DNA of 57,386 nt, taken from positions 1-57,386 of the forward strand of contig NZ_LGEN01000022.1 in assembly GCF_001507855.1 (NCBI RefSeq). The letters are read 5' to 3'. Below are positions 37,833-46,221 of the stretch, piece by piece. The translations under genes were made by a program, and so were the position numbers. This stretch comes from Halomonas sp. 54_146 (GTDB lineage: Bacteria > Pseudomonadota > Gammaproteobacteria > Pseudomonadales > Halomonadaceae). How positions within the stretch are numbered: the stretch's first letter is position 1; each line of letters begins with the position of its first letter. The notes beneath the pieces were generated by a model. It was given only the letters and a program-made list of their open reading frames with translations, did not search any database and was not told the origin of the DNA.

Positions 37833-38450
37833 TTATAAGTCGTGGCCGGTAATGACTTGGCAGATATCGGCGAAGCTGCGTGCCATGGGAACCACCGTCG
37901 TGGGTGGTTGGGTATTCAAACGACTACCCATGGCCGACTGGATATCAGTGGCAGAAATGATGCCTCTTACGCTGAGCTCCTGGTTTGGCTTGCGCTCGGT
38001 AATCAACAGATGCTGCTCGGTAAAGCTTTCCATTGATAACACGAGGTCTTCGATGGTGAGCGATGCCAGCTGCTCCAGCGGCATGGCGCTGAGTTTTTCC
38101 CAGGGCGTCATGATCATCGCGGCGGTGACTTCCGAACGCTCAAGATTGCGCTGCTGCATCGCCAAGTTGATGCGCCGAGTGCCAATCACCTCTTTGGCGG
38201 TGAGCACGCCAATGCAGTGAGCCTGCTTGTCCATGACAAACAGCAGACGAACACCGCCGTGACGCATTTTAAGGTGGGCGTCATCAATCGGAGTGTCTCC
38301 GGCAATAGACTGCGGCATGACCTGGGTAAAATCGGTCAGTACGGTCATTGCCGGGCTGTCCGGGGTGAGCTGCTTGGGTGCCGGAGTGGTGAGTAGCGGG
38401 GTAGCACCGAATTGAACAAGCGGCTTATGAGAATGCAGTGTTTGGTTCAT
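37833..38450 (-). CDS. CBS-domain protein of unknown role
   Basis: This 205-residue soluble protein has a pair of CBS motifs at about 50-110 (VMPQSIAGDTPIDDAHLKM; LLFVMDKQAHCIGVLTAKEV) and 120-180 (MTPWEKLSAMPLEQL; LLITERKPNQELSVRGIISA). CBS pairs usually bind adenine nucleotides and regulate partner proteins. No catalytic domain is attached. GGAGG precedes the ATG by 10 bp. It is separated from the sensor-kinase operon by 120 bp and is probably transcribed on its own. Confidence 0.8.
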   Translation of the reverse strand: MNQTLHSHKPLVQFGATPLLTTPAPKQLTPDSPAMTVLTDFTQVMPQSIAGDTPIDDAHLKMRHGGVRLLFVMDKQAHCIGVLTAKEVIGTRRINLAMQQRNLERSEVTAAMIMTPWEKLSAMPLEQLASLTIEDLVLSMESFTEQHLLITERKPNQELSVRGIISATDIQSAMGSRLNTQPPTTVVPMARSFADICQVITGHDL

Positions 38451-38570
38451 CGAGGGGTACCTCCGTGGTTGTGAAGAAGCAGGTCATTCACCACGCGCCT
38501 GCTTTGTACCTTCACATTTGCACGGAATTCTTATCACAATCTTAAGACATCCCCCGTGTTACATTTTTTC

Positions 38571-39974
38571 TCATTCTTTTGTCTGGCGCTGCGTCAGCGC
38601 ATCTCTTGCCACGACCGCTCTCACCCTTAGACCGCCGTTTGGGGCATCCTCCAACCGCAGCAACCCTTCGTGGCGTTTGACCAAACGCTCGACGATGGAA
38701 AGCCCGAGCCCCGCACCCGCTCCCGGGCCTGCACGCTGGAAGCGTTCGATGACCCGACTGCGCGCTTGGGCGGGGATGCCCGGACCTTGATCGTCGACCA
38801 TGATCGTCATCCCCTGGGGAGTCGCGTCGAGCGTCACCGTGATGGTGCTCTGATCTGGAGAATGCTGTATCGCGTTACCCACCAGGTTTTGTATCAGCGT
38901 TTCGATGGCGCCGGGCTCCTCCTCCATACGCCAGTCGGCGTGCTCATCGGCATCGAGCAGCAGCTGTTGCTGGCGTTCGGCGGCCAGTGGCGAGAGCTTG
39001 GCCAGGGTTTCCTGGGTTTCCAGCAGGACGTTGGCGTAGCGTAGCTCTGGCAGCGGCTCCTCTTCGGGATCGAGGCGCGCCAGAGTAAGCAGCTGGGACA
39101 CGAGACGCGTCGAGCGAGCCACCCCGCTGCGCAAGTGATGCAGCGACTCTTCACGATCTTCGGCGTTATCGGCCGCCAGGGCGTTCTGGGCATGAAGATC
39201 CAGCACGGCCAAGGGAGTGCGCAGCTCGTGGGCGGCATCGGCAATGAAGCGCTGTTCGCGCACGCGCAGTTGGCGCAGCCGCTCCAGCAGTCGATTCAGG
39301 GCGCCAGCGATGGTGCCCAACTCCTGGGGCATCGGATAGAGCGGTAATGGTTTGAGATTGTGCGGATCGCGGTTACGGATCTGCTCGGCCAGGCGAGACA
39401 AAGGTGCCAGCCCCCAGCCAATGGACCACCATAGCAGCAGCGTTAGAAAGGGCAGCCCGATGAGGTCGGGCATCAGGGTACGCAGCGCCACGGCGCTGAT
39501 CAGCTCGCCACGCACGTCCTCGCGCTCGCTGACGACCACCCGTTTGGTGCTGTTGGGAACATCCAGCACGTACACGCGCCAAGCATACTCATTGACCGTG
39601 AGCGTCGAGTAACCGGCGGGTTGCTGAACCAATGGGGTGTGCGGCGCGCTGGCAGAGCGCAGCAGCAGACGGTCCTCTTCCCATAATTGAAAGGCGAGCT
39701 TGCTTTCGTAGCGATGGCCCGCAAAGCGTTTATCCGACTGCTCGGCGCGAAGCAATGCCTCTTCGAGGCTGTTCAGCAGAATGTCGCGGTCGTCATCGGG
39801 TAGCGGTGCTTGCAGCAGCCCTTCCAGCAGGCGCGCATTTTGGGCCAGGCTGGCATCGTAGAGTTCTTCGATTTCGTGCGCGGCATAGCGGTAGCTGATG
39901 AAGCCAATGACCAGCATGCTGACGCCAAACACCAAGAGTGCCAGCCCCAGCGTGCGTTGACGAATCGATGTCAT
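38571..39974 (-). CDS. Sensor histidine kinase, QseC/PmrB-like
   Basis: This is a 467-residue two-component sensor. TM1 is at about 10-30, a periplasmic region of about 140 residues follows, TM2 is at about 168-190, then a HAMP segment, the phosphoacceptor H249 in AAHELRTPLAV, and the ATPase domain (LIQNLVGNAIQHSP; VDDQGPGIP; GAGLGLSIVERLV). The signal is unknown. It overlaps the response-regulator stop by 4 bp and ends the seven-gene operon. Assignment to QseC itself is not claimed. Confidence 0.9.
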   Translation of the reverse strand: MTSIRQRTLGLALLVFGVSMLVIGFISYRYAAHEIEELYDASLAQNARLLEGLLQAPLPDDDRDILLNSLEEALLRAEQSDKRFAGHRYESKLAFQLWEEDRLLLRSASAPHTPLVQQPAGYSTLTVNEYAWRVYVLDVPNSTKRVVVSEREDVRGELISAVALRTLMPDLIGLPFLTLLLWWSIGWGLAPLSRLAEQIRNRDPHNLKPLPLYPMPQELGTIAGALNRLLERLRQLRVREQRFIADAAHELRTPLAVLDLHAQNALAADNAEDREESLHHLRSGVARSTRLVSQLLTLARLDPEEEPLPELRYANVLLETQETLAKLSPLAAERQQQLLLDADEHADWRMEEEPGAIETLIQNLVGNAIQHSPDQSTITVTLDATPQGMTIMVDDQGPGIPAQARSRVIERFQRAGPGAGAGLGLSIVERLVKRHEGLLRLEDAPNGGLRVRAVVARDALTQRQTKE

Positions 39975-40648
39975 GCCTCGTCCTTAGCGGGTTTGTCCAT
40001 GACGTAGCCAATGCCGCGCACCGTGCGGATGGCATCGGAAAACAGCTTTCGCCGCAGATGGTGAATATGCACCTCGATGGCATTGCTCTCGACGTCCTCT
40101 TCCCAGCCGTAGACGAGCCGCGTGAGCGTGTCGCGGGTGAAGACGCGGCCGGGATGGCTCATGAACTCCTGCAGTAGCGTCAGCTCGCGGCGAGATAGCG
40201 TTACGGACGCCCCCTGGTAGCCAACGTGCAGCGTATGAGGATCTAGCGTAATCCCCCGATAGGTGAGCAGGCTGCTGGTTTGTCCTTGACTGCGCCGTAA
40301 CAGAGCGCGCAAACGGGCCTTGAGCTCAGCCACCTCGAAGGGTTTGATGAGGTAGTCGTCGGCCCCTGCGTCGAGCCCCGCGATGCGGTTATCCACCGCA
40401 TCGCGGGCAGTGAGAACGAGAATGGGAACGTGACTGCCGTGACGACGCACGGCATTCAGCACTTCCATGCCGTCCAGGCGCGGTAATCCCAGGTCAAGAA
40501 TCACCGCATCGAACGGCTCGCCCTCGGTGAGCGCATTGAGCGCGGTCGCCCCATCGCTCAGGTGGTCCACGGTGTAGTGTTCGGGCTTTAACGCCAAACG
40601 GATACCCGAGGCTAAGCTAGGGTCGTCTTCTACCAACAAAATGCGCAT
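39971..40648 (-). CDS. OmpR-family response regulator, QseB/PmrA-like
   Basis: This 225-residue DNA-binding regulator is the partner of the adjoining kinase. The receiver domain has acidic residues D8 and D9, phosphoacceptor D52 (AVILDLGLPRLDG) and the conserved Lys in LIKPFE. The C-terminal winged helix includes LSRRELTLLQEFMSHPGR and SNAIEVHIHHLRRKL. GGAGC precedes the ATG. It follows the TPR gene by 22 bp, placing it in the same transcription unit as the biosynthetic genes, which it may control. Confidence 0.92.
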   Translation of the reverse strand: MRILLVEDDPSLASGIRLALKPEHYTVDHLSDGATALNALTEGEPFDAVILDLGLPRLDGMEVLNAVRRHGSHVPILVLTARDAVDNRIAGLDAGADDYLIKPFEVAELKARLRALLRRSQGQTSSLLTYRGITLDPHTLHVGYQGASVTLSRRELTLLQEFMSHPGRVFTRDTLTRLVYGWEEDVESNAIEVHIHHLRRKLFSDAIRTVRGIGYVMDKPAKDEA

Positions 40649-40670
40649 AAGGCTCCTTGTTCTATCGGGG

Positions 40671-41348
40671 CTATTCTAGCTCAGCGAGTAGCTGACGTAT
40701 CTCGCCACGGCGGCCGCTATCGGCCAATTCGCGGCCCTCTCTGGGCGGTGCCAAGAGCGCACTCTCCAAGACTTGGCGTGCTTCGGCATCGCGGCCTTGC
40801 TCATGTAAATAGTCGCCCCAGAAATAGAGGCTGTCGATCCCTTCGGGATTAATGGCCAAAGCGCGCTGCAAATGCCACTCGGCTTTCTTGTCATCGCCGA
40901 ACCCAATCGGCCAGCCGGGTACTTGGTAGTAGAGCGCTCCCAAGCTGGTATACGCCGAGCCTTCGAGCGCCAGCGGATCGAGCTCGAGCGCCGTCTCGAA
41001 CTCTCGTTTGGCTTCCTTCACCAGTCCCAGCGCGCCCAGCCCACCATTGGCCCCCGCTTCGCTGGAGCGAACGATACCTGCCCAAATATGCAGCTCGGCA
41101 GCTTCCGGATAGCGCTCGACCCACTGGTCGGCGTAATCCCCTAACTGGCTCAAGGCGGCTTCTTGCTGCTCCTGTGGTAAGGCGTATTGAATCTCTGCCC
41201 AGCGCTGTTGTAACTCTGCTAGGGTGTCGGCGACTGTCGGCGTGTCGAGGTCGCTGGCAACGCTGGGCAGGCTGAACAGTCCAACAGCGGTGGCGAACAG
41301 CGTGCGACGCAAAGCCTTCGTAGTGAACATGTCGATCGAACGCGTCAT
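40671..41348 (-). CDS. Periplasmic TPR-repeat protein
   Basis: This 225-residue secreted protein has a signal peptide of about 30 residues ending LFSLPSVAS. TPR-like helical repeats follow (AELHIWAGIVRSSEAGANGG; AKREFETALELDPLALEGSA; AEWHLQRALAINPEGIDSLY; ARQVLESALLAPP). Start ATG 41348 overlaps the stop of the dehydrogenase gene in an ATGA. TPR proteins of this size act as scaffolds. Its inclusion between the enzymes and the two-component genes suggests an envelope role, perhaps product handling or signal relay, but no function is known to me. Confidence 0.8.
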   Translation of the reverse strand: MTRSIDMFTTKALRRTLFATAVGLFSLPSVASDLDTPTVADTLAELQQRWAEIQYALPQEQQEAALSQLGDYADQWVERYPEAAELHIWAGIVRSSEAGANGGLGALGLVKEAKREFETALELDPLALEGSAYTSLGALYYQVPGWPIGFGDDKKAEWHLQRALAINPEGIDSLYFWGDYLHEQGRDAEARQVLESALLAPPREGRELADSGRRGEIRQLLAELE

Positions 41349-42187
41349 GGTGTGGGCTCCTTCGAAGTCACAAAGCGGCGAATCATGGGAAGTTGACGTA
41401 GCAGGGCGCGATCCACCGCGCCTGGCCAAAGGGAGTTCAAGCGGGTAAAGAAACGCTCCTGTCGACCAATTTGCAGCTCCTCGCGGCGATGTTCGACAGC
41501 CCGGACGATTGCCAGCGCCACCGCGCTGGGCATATCGACGGCGTTACCCAGCGCTGCGTTGAGTGCCTCGGTTTGTGGCGAATTCATGGCGGTACGGGTC
41601 GCTCGGGGCGCGATATACATGACGCGCACACGAGTATCGGCAAGCTCCCGGCGTAGTGCTTGGCTAAAACCACGTAGCGCAAACTTGGTCGCGCAATAGG
41701 TGACTTGGCCGGGGTAGCCCAGCCGGCCAAGGGTCGAGCCAATGGTGATAATCGTCGCTTGAGGGCAAGCCATGAAGTGGGGAAGCAGCGCCCGAGTGAG
41801 CTGCAGCGTGGCGGTCAGGTTAATGGCCACCAAGTTCTCGATATCGCTATCGCTGGTGGACTCAAAGAACCCCTGCTGGTTACTACCGGCGGCATTAATC
41901 AACATGTTGCAGTTTGCTGCGTGAGCTGCACTGATGAGACGGCTACGGTCATTGGCGTTGGTTAAATCAGCGCTAACGGCGGTGATGTGGTTGGGGAAAC
42001 GGTCGATTAGTGCGGTCAGTGCGTCTTGTTTACGGCCACTTACCAGTAGGTGTGCCCCCCGCTGCGCCAGCGCTTCGGCAAGCGCCATACCAATGCCGCC
42101 GCTGGCCCCGGTGATTAAAATCCGCTGGCCCGGCCATCCGCCGGGCAGCCTATTTTTTCTAGGCCAACGCAGGCTAGGCAAGCGCAT
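41345..42187 (-). CDS. Short-chain dehydrogenase/reductase
   Basis: An NAD(P)-dependent oxidoreductase of 280 residues. The Rossmann motif is ITGASGGIG (25-33), NAAG is at 98-101, the catalytic Ser is S151 (ITIGSTLG), and the YxxxK pair is Y164 and K168 (VTYCATK). A longer open frame begins at 42283, but ATG 42187 gives a normal N-terminus and overlaps the preceding stop by 14 bp. In context it probably reduces or oxidises an intermediate made by the ligase and oxidase encoded upstream. Confidence 0.9.
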   Translation of the reverse strand: MRLPSLRWPRKNRLPGGWPGQRILITGASGGIGMALAEALAQRGAHLLVSGRKQDALTALIDRFPNHITAVSADLTNANDRSRLISAAHAANCNMLINAAGSNQQGFFESTSDSDIENLVAINLTATLQLTRALLPHFMACPQATIITIGSTLGRLGYPGQVTYCATKFALRGFSQALRRELADTRVRVMYIAPRATRTAMNSPQTEALNAALGNAVDMPSAVALAIVRAVEHRREELQIGRQERFFTRLNSLWPGAVDRALLRQLPMIRRFVTSKEPTP

Positions 42188-42866
42188 AGCTAAGTTCCTC
42201 CACTGTGCTGCTGCCCTGACAGCGGGCTTCGATACCTCTAAACATTGCGCCATACAGGCGGTAGAACATGTTGGCGCTATCAATCACCACGGCGAGGTCG
42301 TCGGCGCCTAGCTGATTGATCTGTTCTTCAAAAAAAGCCAAGTGGCCGATATCCAGGCTGCCGTGGGAGGTCAGGTAGCGCACGGCATTATCGGGTAGTG
42401 AAAGGCTCGCCTGTAACCGCTCGGCGGCTTGGGTGGCAAGTGCGGTACTGGTGCCTTCTAACACCTGCACCATGCCGAAAAATGCCACCGGATTGCCGTG
42501 TTCTACCGCATCACGAATCCATGCCACCATTAGCCGGGTGGCGGGGTCTGGCAGGGCGGCAGCGGCGGTATCCGCATCCCCACCTGCGGCGCGGATATCG
42601 TCCAGGATCCATTTTTCATGACCATGCTCCTCTTCGATATATTCCACCAGCGCCGTGCGTAACCAGTCGAGCCGGTCGGGCAAGCGTGCGCCGCAGGCCA
42701 TCATTAGCGGCACGGTGAAACGTACGTGGTGATACGCCTGGCCTAAAAAGGCGAGATACTCCTCTAAAGTGACATTGCCCGCCAGAGCACGGGTAACGAT
42801 AGGAGTGGTCAGCAGCCAGTGACGGGCGTCTTGGGTAGCGTCTTGAAGCTGTTGGTAAGCAGTCAT
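42174..42866 (-). CDS. Heme-oxygenase-like (TenA/PqqC-fold) putative di-iron oxidase
   Basis: This 230-residue all-helical protein of the TENA/PqqC/heme-oxygenase-like superfamily is often annotated 'iron-containing redox enzyme'. Candidate metal ligands lie in the expected helices: H46 or H47 (QAYHHVRF), E79 or E80 and H83 (YIEEEHGHEKW), E137 (VLEG), and H168, D172 and H175 (SHGSLDIGH). In related enzymes this scaffold oxidises or decarboxylates fatty acyl or amino acid substrates (for example UndA). Coupling to an adenylating ligase (ATGA overlap) and a dehydrogenase supports an acyl-derived product. The reaction is not established. Confidence 0.8.
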   Translation of the reverse strand: MTAYQQLQDATQDARHWLLTTPIVTRALAGNVTLEEYLAFLGQAYHHVRFTVPLMMACGARLPDRLDWLRTALVEYIEEEHGHEKWILDDIRAAGGDADTAAAALPDPATRLMVAWIRDAVEHGNPVAFFGMVQVLEGTSTALATQAAERLQASLSLPDNAVRYLTSHGSLDIGHLAFFEEQINQLGADDLAVVIDSANMFYRLYGAMFRGIEARCQGSSTVEELSYALA

Positions 42867-44323
42867 AGTGTTACTCCTTCAGGTGTGTCGGCCACGACGG
42901 CCCTTAGCCAGTGGCCGTAGGCGGCTAGCAGGGTGTCGCGGCGTAGGCGGCCGTTTGCCGTGAGTTGTTGGTTGTGAGGGGTAAAGGGAGCGGCCCGTTG
43001 CCACTCATGTACCTGGGCGTAGTCGGGTAGCGTGCGATTCACTGCGTTGAGGGCAGCGTCTATTTGGGTATTGGTGATATGGGCGGCAGCGGGCACGATC
43101 AGTGCTCGGTTAGCGGGCAAGGCCTCGCCATACACCATGGCTTGGGCAATGGCAGGCTGCGTGCAAAGCTCGCCCTCTACCCATTGCGGGTTGACGTTAC
43201 GACCATAGGTGGTAATAAAGACCTCCCGCTGGCGGCCATTGAGCGCGATGGTGTCGTCTTGCCATTGGCCCATATCCCCCGTGGCATACCAATCGCCGCA
43301 AGGCGCTTCGCCGACATAACCCAGCATTAAGGCACCGCGAATATGCAGTTGGCCTTCATGATCAATACGAACTTCAGCGTGGGGCAGCGGGCGGCCAACG
43401 CCGCAACTTGGCTCGCCAGGGCGATTAAGACACACCACCGAAGTGCCTTCAGATAACCCATAGCCTTCATAGACAGGCCATCCGCCTTGCTGAGCGTGAG
43501 TGAGCAGGGTGTTGGCCACCTGCGCGCCGCCCACCGCCACAAAGCGCAGGCTGTCGGGCGCCGTTTGGGTCTGGCTGACCAGCGCTTGAAGCAGTTGAGG
43601 CACCAAAATCATGCTGTGGGGTTGGTGGTGCTCAATGGCCTCAAGGGCGAGCAAAGCGTTAAAACCGCTGGCCCCCTGCCAGCCTAGCGTGGCCATACCC
43701 GGTAAAATGCTGCAGGCGCCTAGCCATAGCGGTAGATAAAGCCCGCCGATATTTTCCAGCAGCGTTGAGAGTGGCAACATGGCTAAGTGGCGGCGTATAT
43801 CAAGCGGAGCCACGACCTCAGCCAAACTTTCGGTAACGGTTAATAGCGCCGCATTATTTAGACACACCCCCTTGGGCGTGCCGCTGGTGCCCGAGGTAAA
43901 GGTGATGCGAGTGGTGCCTGCGTGTAACGCAGGAGGTTGATTAACCCGACGCTGAGCGATGGCTGAGTCGTGGGTAGCCTGAAAACCGTAAGGCTCACCA
44001 CCGTGACCAATCCAGCTATCTAACCCCGCCTGCTGAACCACGTGGCGGCGCTGCTGCTCACTGAAAAATGCTGGAATAGGCACCGCCGCACACGCCTCAG
44101 CCATTAGGGCTAAATCCCACAGAGCCCACTCCAGCCCGTTATCCAGCGCTAGGGCAACACGTTGGGCATTCACAGTGCGTAAACGCTGGCGCCGTTGGGC
44201 GACGTGGTGAATAACATCCGCATACGACAACGTCTGCTCGCCATCGCTAAGTGCGGTACGCTGTGGAGTGTGCTGGGCGTGGTGGGCAATACGCACCATC
44301 AGCGCATTAGGCAAGGCGGGCAT
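42863..44323 (-). CDS. Adenylate-forming ligase (acyl/aryl-CoA synthetase-like)
   Basis: An ANL-superfamily enzyme of 486 residues that should activate a carboxylic acid with ATP. The P-loop is TFTSGTSGTPKG (141-152), A5 YEGYGLSEGTS (285-295), A7 YATGDMG (346-352) and A8 LNGRQREVFITTYGRN (361-376). The A10 motif reads LTANGRLRR (454-462), with Arg where most members have the catalytic Lys. GAGGTG before ATG 44323 decides the start, overlapping the upstream gene by 17 bp. No carrier-protein domain is attached, so the product may be an acyl-AMP, acyl-CoA or an acyl passed to the co-encoded acyltransferase-like protein. Confidence 0.88.
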   Translation of the reverse strand: MPALPNALMVRIAHHAQHTPQRTALSDGEQTLSYADVIHHVAQRRQRLRTVNAQRVALALDNGLEWALWDLALMAEACAAVPIPAFFSEQQRRHVVQQAGLDSWIGHGGEPYGFQATHDSAIAQRRVNQPPALHAGTTRITFTSGTSGTPKGVCLNNAALLTVTESLAEVVAPLDIRRHLAMLPLSTLLENIGGLYLPLWLGACSILPGMATLGWQGASGFNALLALEAIEHHQPHSMILVPQLLQALVSQTQTAPDSLRFVAVGGAQVANTLLTHAQQGGWPVYEGYGLSEGTSVVCLNRPGEPSCGVGRPLPHAEVRIDHEGQLHIRGALMLGYVGEAPCGDWYATGDMGQWQDDTIALNGRQREVFITTYGRNVNPQWVEGELCTQPAIAQAMVYGEALPANRALIVPAAAHITNTQIDAALNAVNRTLPDYAQVHEWQRAAPFTPHNQQLTANGRLRRDTLLAAYGHWLRAVVADTPEGVTL

Positions 44324-44948
44324 GCAGCACCTCTTCAACGGCGATTTCAGTGAAGGTTGGCCGCGCTTGAAGCGTGTGCATGGCGTGGCGAAGATCACCG
44401 GCCATTACCCATGGGCGATGCTGGTAATAACGCCCCCAGAGATGCGACTCTTCCCCCAGACGGGTAGGGTCGGCAGGAGTAATGGGTTGTGGCTCAAGGC
44501 CTAAACGCCGCAGGCCGTTGGCGACTTCAGGCGTGGCGGTAAACAGCAGCCACGCGATGCCTTCTGCCGCCAATTGGTGGGCTAAATAAATGAACAGCTG
44601 CCGCTGTAAACCTGGGCGCAGGCTGGCTAAGTTACCAATTTCAGCAATATCCTTGCGGGCAAGTGACTGATGAAATCGTTGGTTAAGAACGTCTTCGGCT
44701 TGACCATTCAAGTAGCGCTCTAAAAAGAGTGGCCCACTGGTGGCAAGGCGTAGTCCCACCGCGGCTTGCGGTTGCTCCTCCTGCCATAGCCCAAATAAGC
44801 GGGGCAAAAAATGCTGGATATAGGCGTTATGCTGTTGAGCAAAGCGCTGCTGAATAAGCTGTTGAAGCGTCGCTTTTTCCTGCCAACTGAGTGCTTCATG
44901 CCATTGCAGCGTTGCGTGCGGAGTGGGAAGGGAACGTAGGCGAGCCAT
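44307..44948 (-). CDS. Thermostable-hemolysin-family protein (GNAT/LuxI-like fold candidate)
   Basis: A 213-residue protein matching the family named after Vibrio thermostable delta-hemolysin: FLPRLFGLWQ, AAVGLRLATSGPLFLERYL (62-80), DIAEIGNLASLRPG (100-113) and a C-terminal WGRYYQHRPWVMAGD (171-185). As I recall, this family falls in the acetyltransferase clan with acyl-homoserine-lactone synthases; 'E-I-G-N-L-A' resembles the LuxI 'E-x-S-R' strand. The hemolysin name is therefore probably misleading, and an acyltransferase role with the ligase is more likely. It is the first gene of the seven-gene operon. Confidence 0.8.
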   Translation of the reverse strand: MARLRSLPTPHATLQWHEALSWQEKATLQQLIQQRFAQQHNAYIQHFLPRLFGLWQEEQPQAAVGLRLATSGPLFLERYLNGQAEDVLNQRFHQSLARKDIAEIGNLASLRPGLQRQLFIYLAHQLAAEGIAWLLFTATPEVANGLRRLGLEPQPITPADPTRLGEESHLWGRYYQHRPWVMAGDLRHAMHTLQARPTFTEIAVEEVLHARLA

Positions 44949-45000
44949 CAGGTGATCTCCATCGTGTGTTCCGACACTCTGGGCGTGATAACTTAACGAA

Positions 45001-45010
45001 AGCTTAAGCT
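45001..45010. promoter_or_regulatory. Palindrome in the divergent promoter region
   Basis: AGCTTAAGCT is a perfect 10-bp palindrome (45001-45010), extended by flanking TTAACG/CTGG. It lies between the divergent start of the seven-gene operon (44948) and the acetyltransferase gene (45064). It is a plausible operator for a shared regulator, with no further evidence. Confidence 0.3.
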
Positions 45011-45063
45011 GGATAAATATTTATTCCTGATTTGACAGAACAATGGTGGCGGGTGAAGAGCTA

Positions 45064-46014
45064 ATGACGTTACAGCAAGCACTACCCTTCCAGGCCATAC
45101 AGTGCCCGCCTTCACGGCGGCGCGAGGCACTGCTGCAGCTTGCCGCCGCTCATGATCCTGCACAGCAAGCAGCGCTCAGCGCTGCCATCAAGGCGATGTA
45201 CCATCAACCCGAAGATCACTGGGATGGGCTTTGGATCACGCTTGAGGCAGGCCAGCTAACCGGGGCTATCTGGGTGCAACGCCTGCCCATGAACATGGCG
45301 CAGCTGTGGTTGCCGAAAACAGAGAAAAAGTATGCTGATGCACTGCTATATGCCGCTCGCCGGTGGGTAAAAACGCACAATATCCGCCTGTGTCACGTAG
45401 AGCTGCTACCCGAGGCACCTGTATCAGAAGCACTGCTCATCGAGCACGGTATGCAGTGTTTGGCCTGCTTGGAACGTTTAACCAGCGGCCGTCGTGAGCG
45501 GCGTTTAGCAATAGGCGAGGCGACGCCATTATGGCTGCAACCCTTTGGCGAGCTTTCCCCACCAGAACAGCTGGCCCTATTGGCAGCGGTAGGGCAGGAT
45601 TCGCTGGATAGCCGACCCCTGCGCGACGTACTCTCTATCGAGGAGTTATTGGCGGGGTTTTATCAGCAGGACCCACAAGCACCGCAACACTGGTACGCCG
45701 TTAATTATCAAGGGGCTGTGATCGGTGTACTGTTGCTGGCATCCCATCTGGCATCAGGGCACTGGGAGCTGATGTTAATGGGGTTAACACCTAAATGGCG
45801 CGGCCAAGGCTTGGGCCGTTCGCTGTTAAATAAAGCCCTAGCGCTTGCTCAGCAGGCGGGTGCGCAGGAGGTGGTTTTAGCGGTCGACGCGGTCAATTTG
45901 CCCGCTAAGCGGCTTTACCAGCAGGCGGGTTTTGAGCGCTACGCGCAGCAGCATTTACTAGCGTGGAAAGGTGGTGTTGAGCGTGGCTGTGACAGCAGCG
46001 AAGCGCCGAAATAG
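45064..46014 (+). CDS. GNAT-family N-acetyltransferase
   Basis: A protein of about 316 residues with a recognisable C-terminal acetyltransferase domain: LMLMGLTPKWRGQGLGRSLL is the acetyl-CoA-binding motif A, followed by VVLAVDAVNLPAKRLYQQAG. The N-terminal half (GAIWVQRLPMNMAQLWLP) looks like a second degenerate GNAT unit. ATG 45064 is preferred, with the purine tract GAAGAG just before it; ATG 45043 has none. Substrate unknown. It is divergent from the seven-gene operon. Confidence 0.82.
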   Translation: MTLQQALPFQAIQCPPSRRREALLQLAAAHDPAQQAALSAAIKAMYHQPEDHWDGLWITLEAGQLTGAIWVQRLPMNMAQLWLPKTEKKYADALLYAARRWVKTHNIRLCHVELLPEAPVSEALLIEHGMQCLACLERLTSGRRERRLAIGEATPLWLQPFGELSPPEQLALLAAVGQDSLDSRPLRDVLSIEELLAGFYQQDPQAPQHWYAVNYQGAVIGVLLLASHLASGHWELMLMGLTPKWRGQGLGRSLLNKALALAQQAGAQEVVLAVDAVNLPAKRLYQQAGFERYAQQHLLAWKGGVERGCDSSEAPK

Positions 46015-46221
46015 CGCGCAGATAGTAAGCGTTGGTTGGATAGGGCGCTTAGTAGCATTTTCTTACCCTTTGTGTTCTCGGTATACTAACGCTCATGCAC
46101 GTCTTGGCGTCTCGGCTGCACATCGTCAATGTTGGCGCTGCCCGCACACAGGGGTTAAGACAGAGCTTAAAAAAGAGCTTAAGACCAAACGTTTGATGAC
46201 AATACTCAAGAGGTGGTGAGA

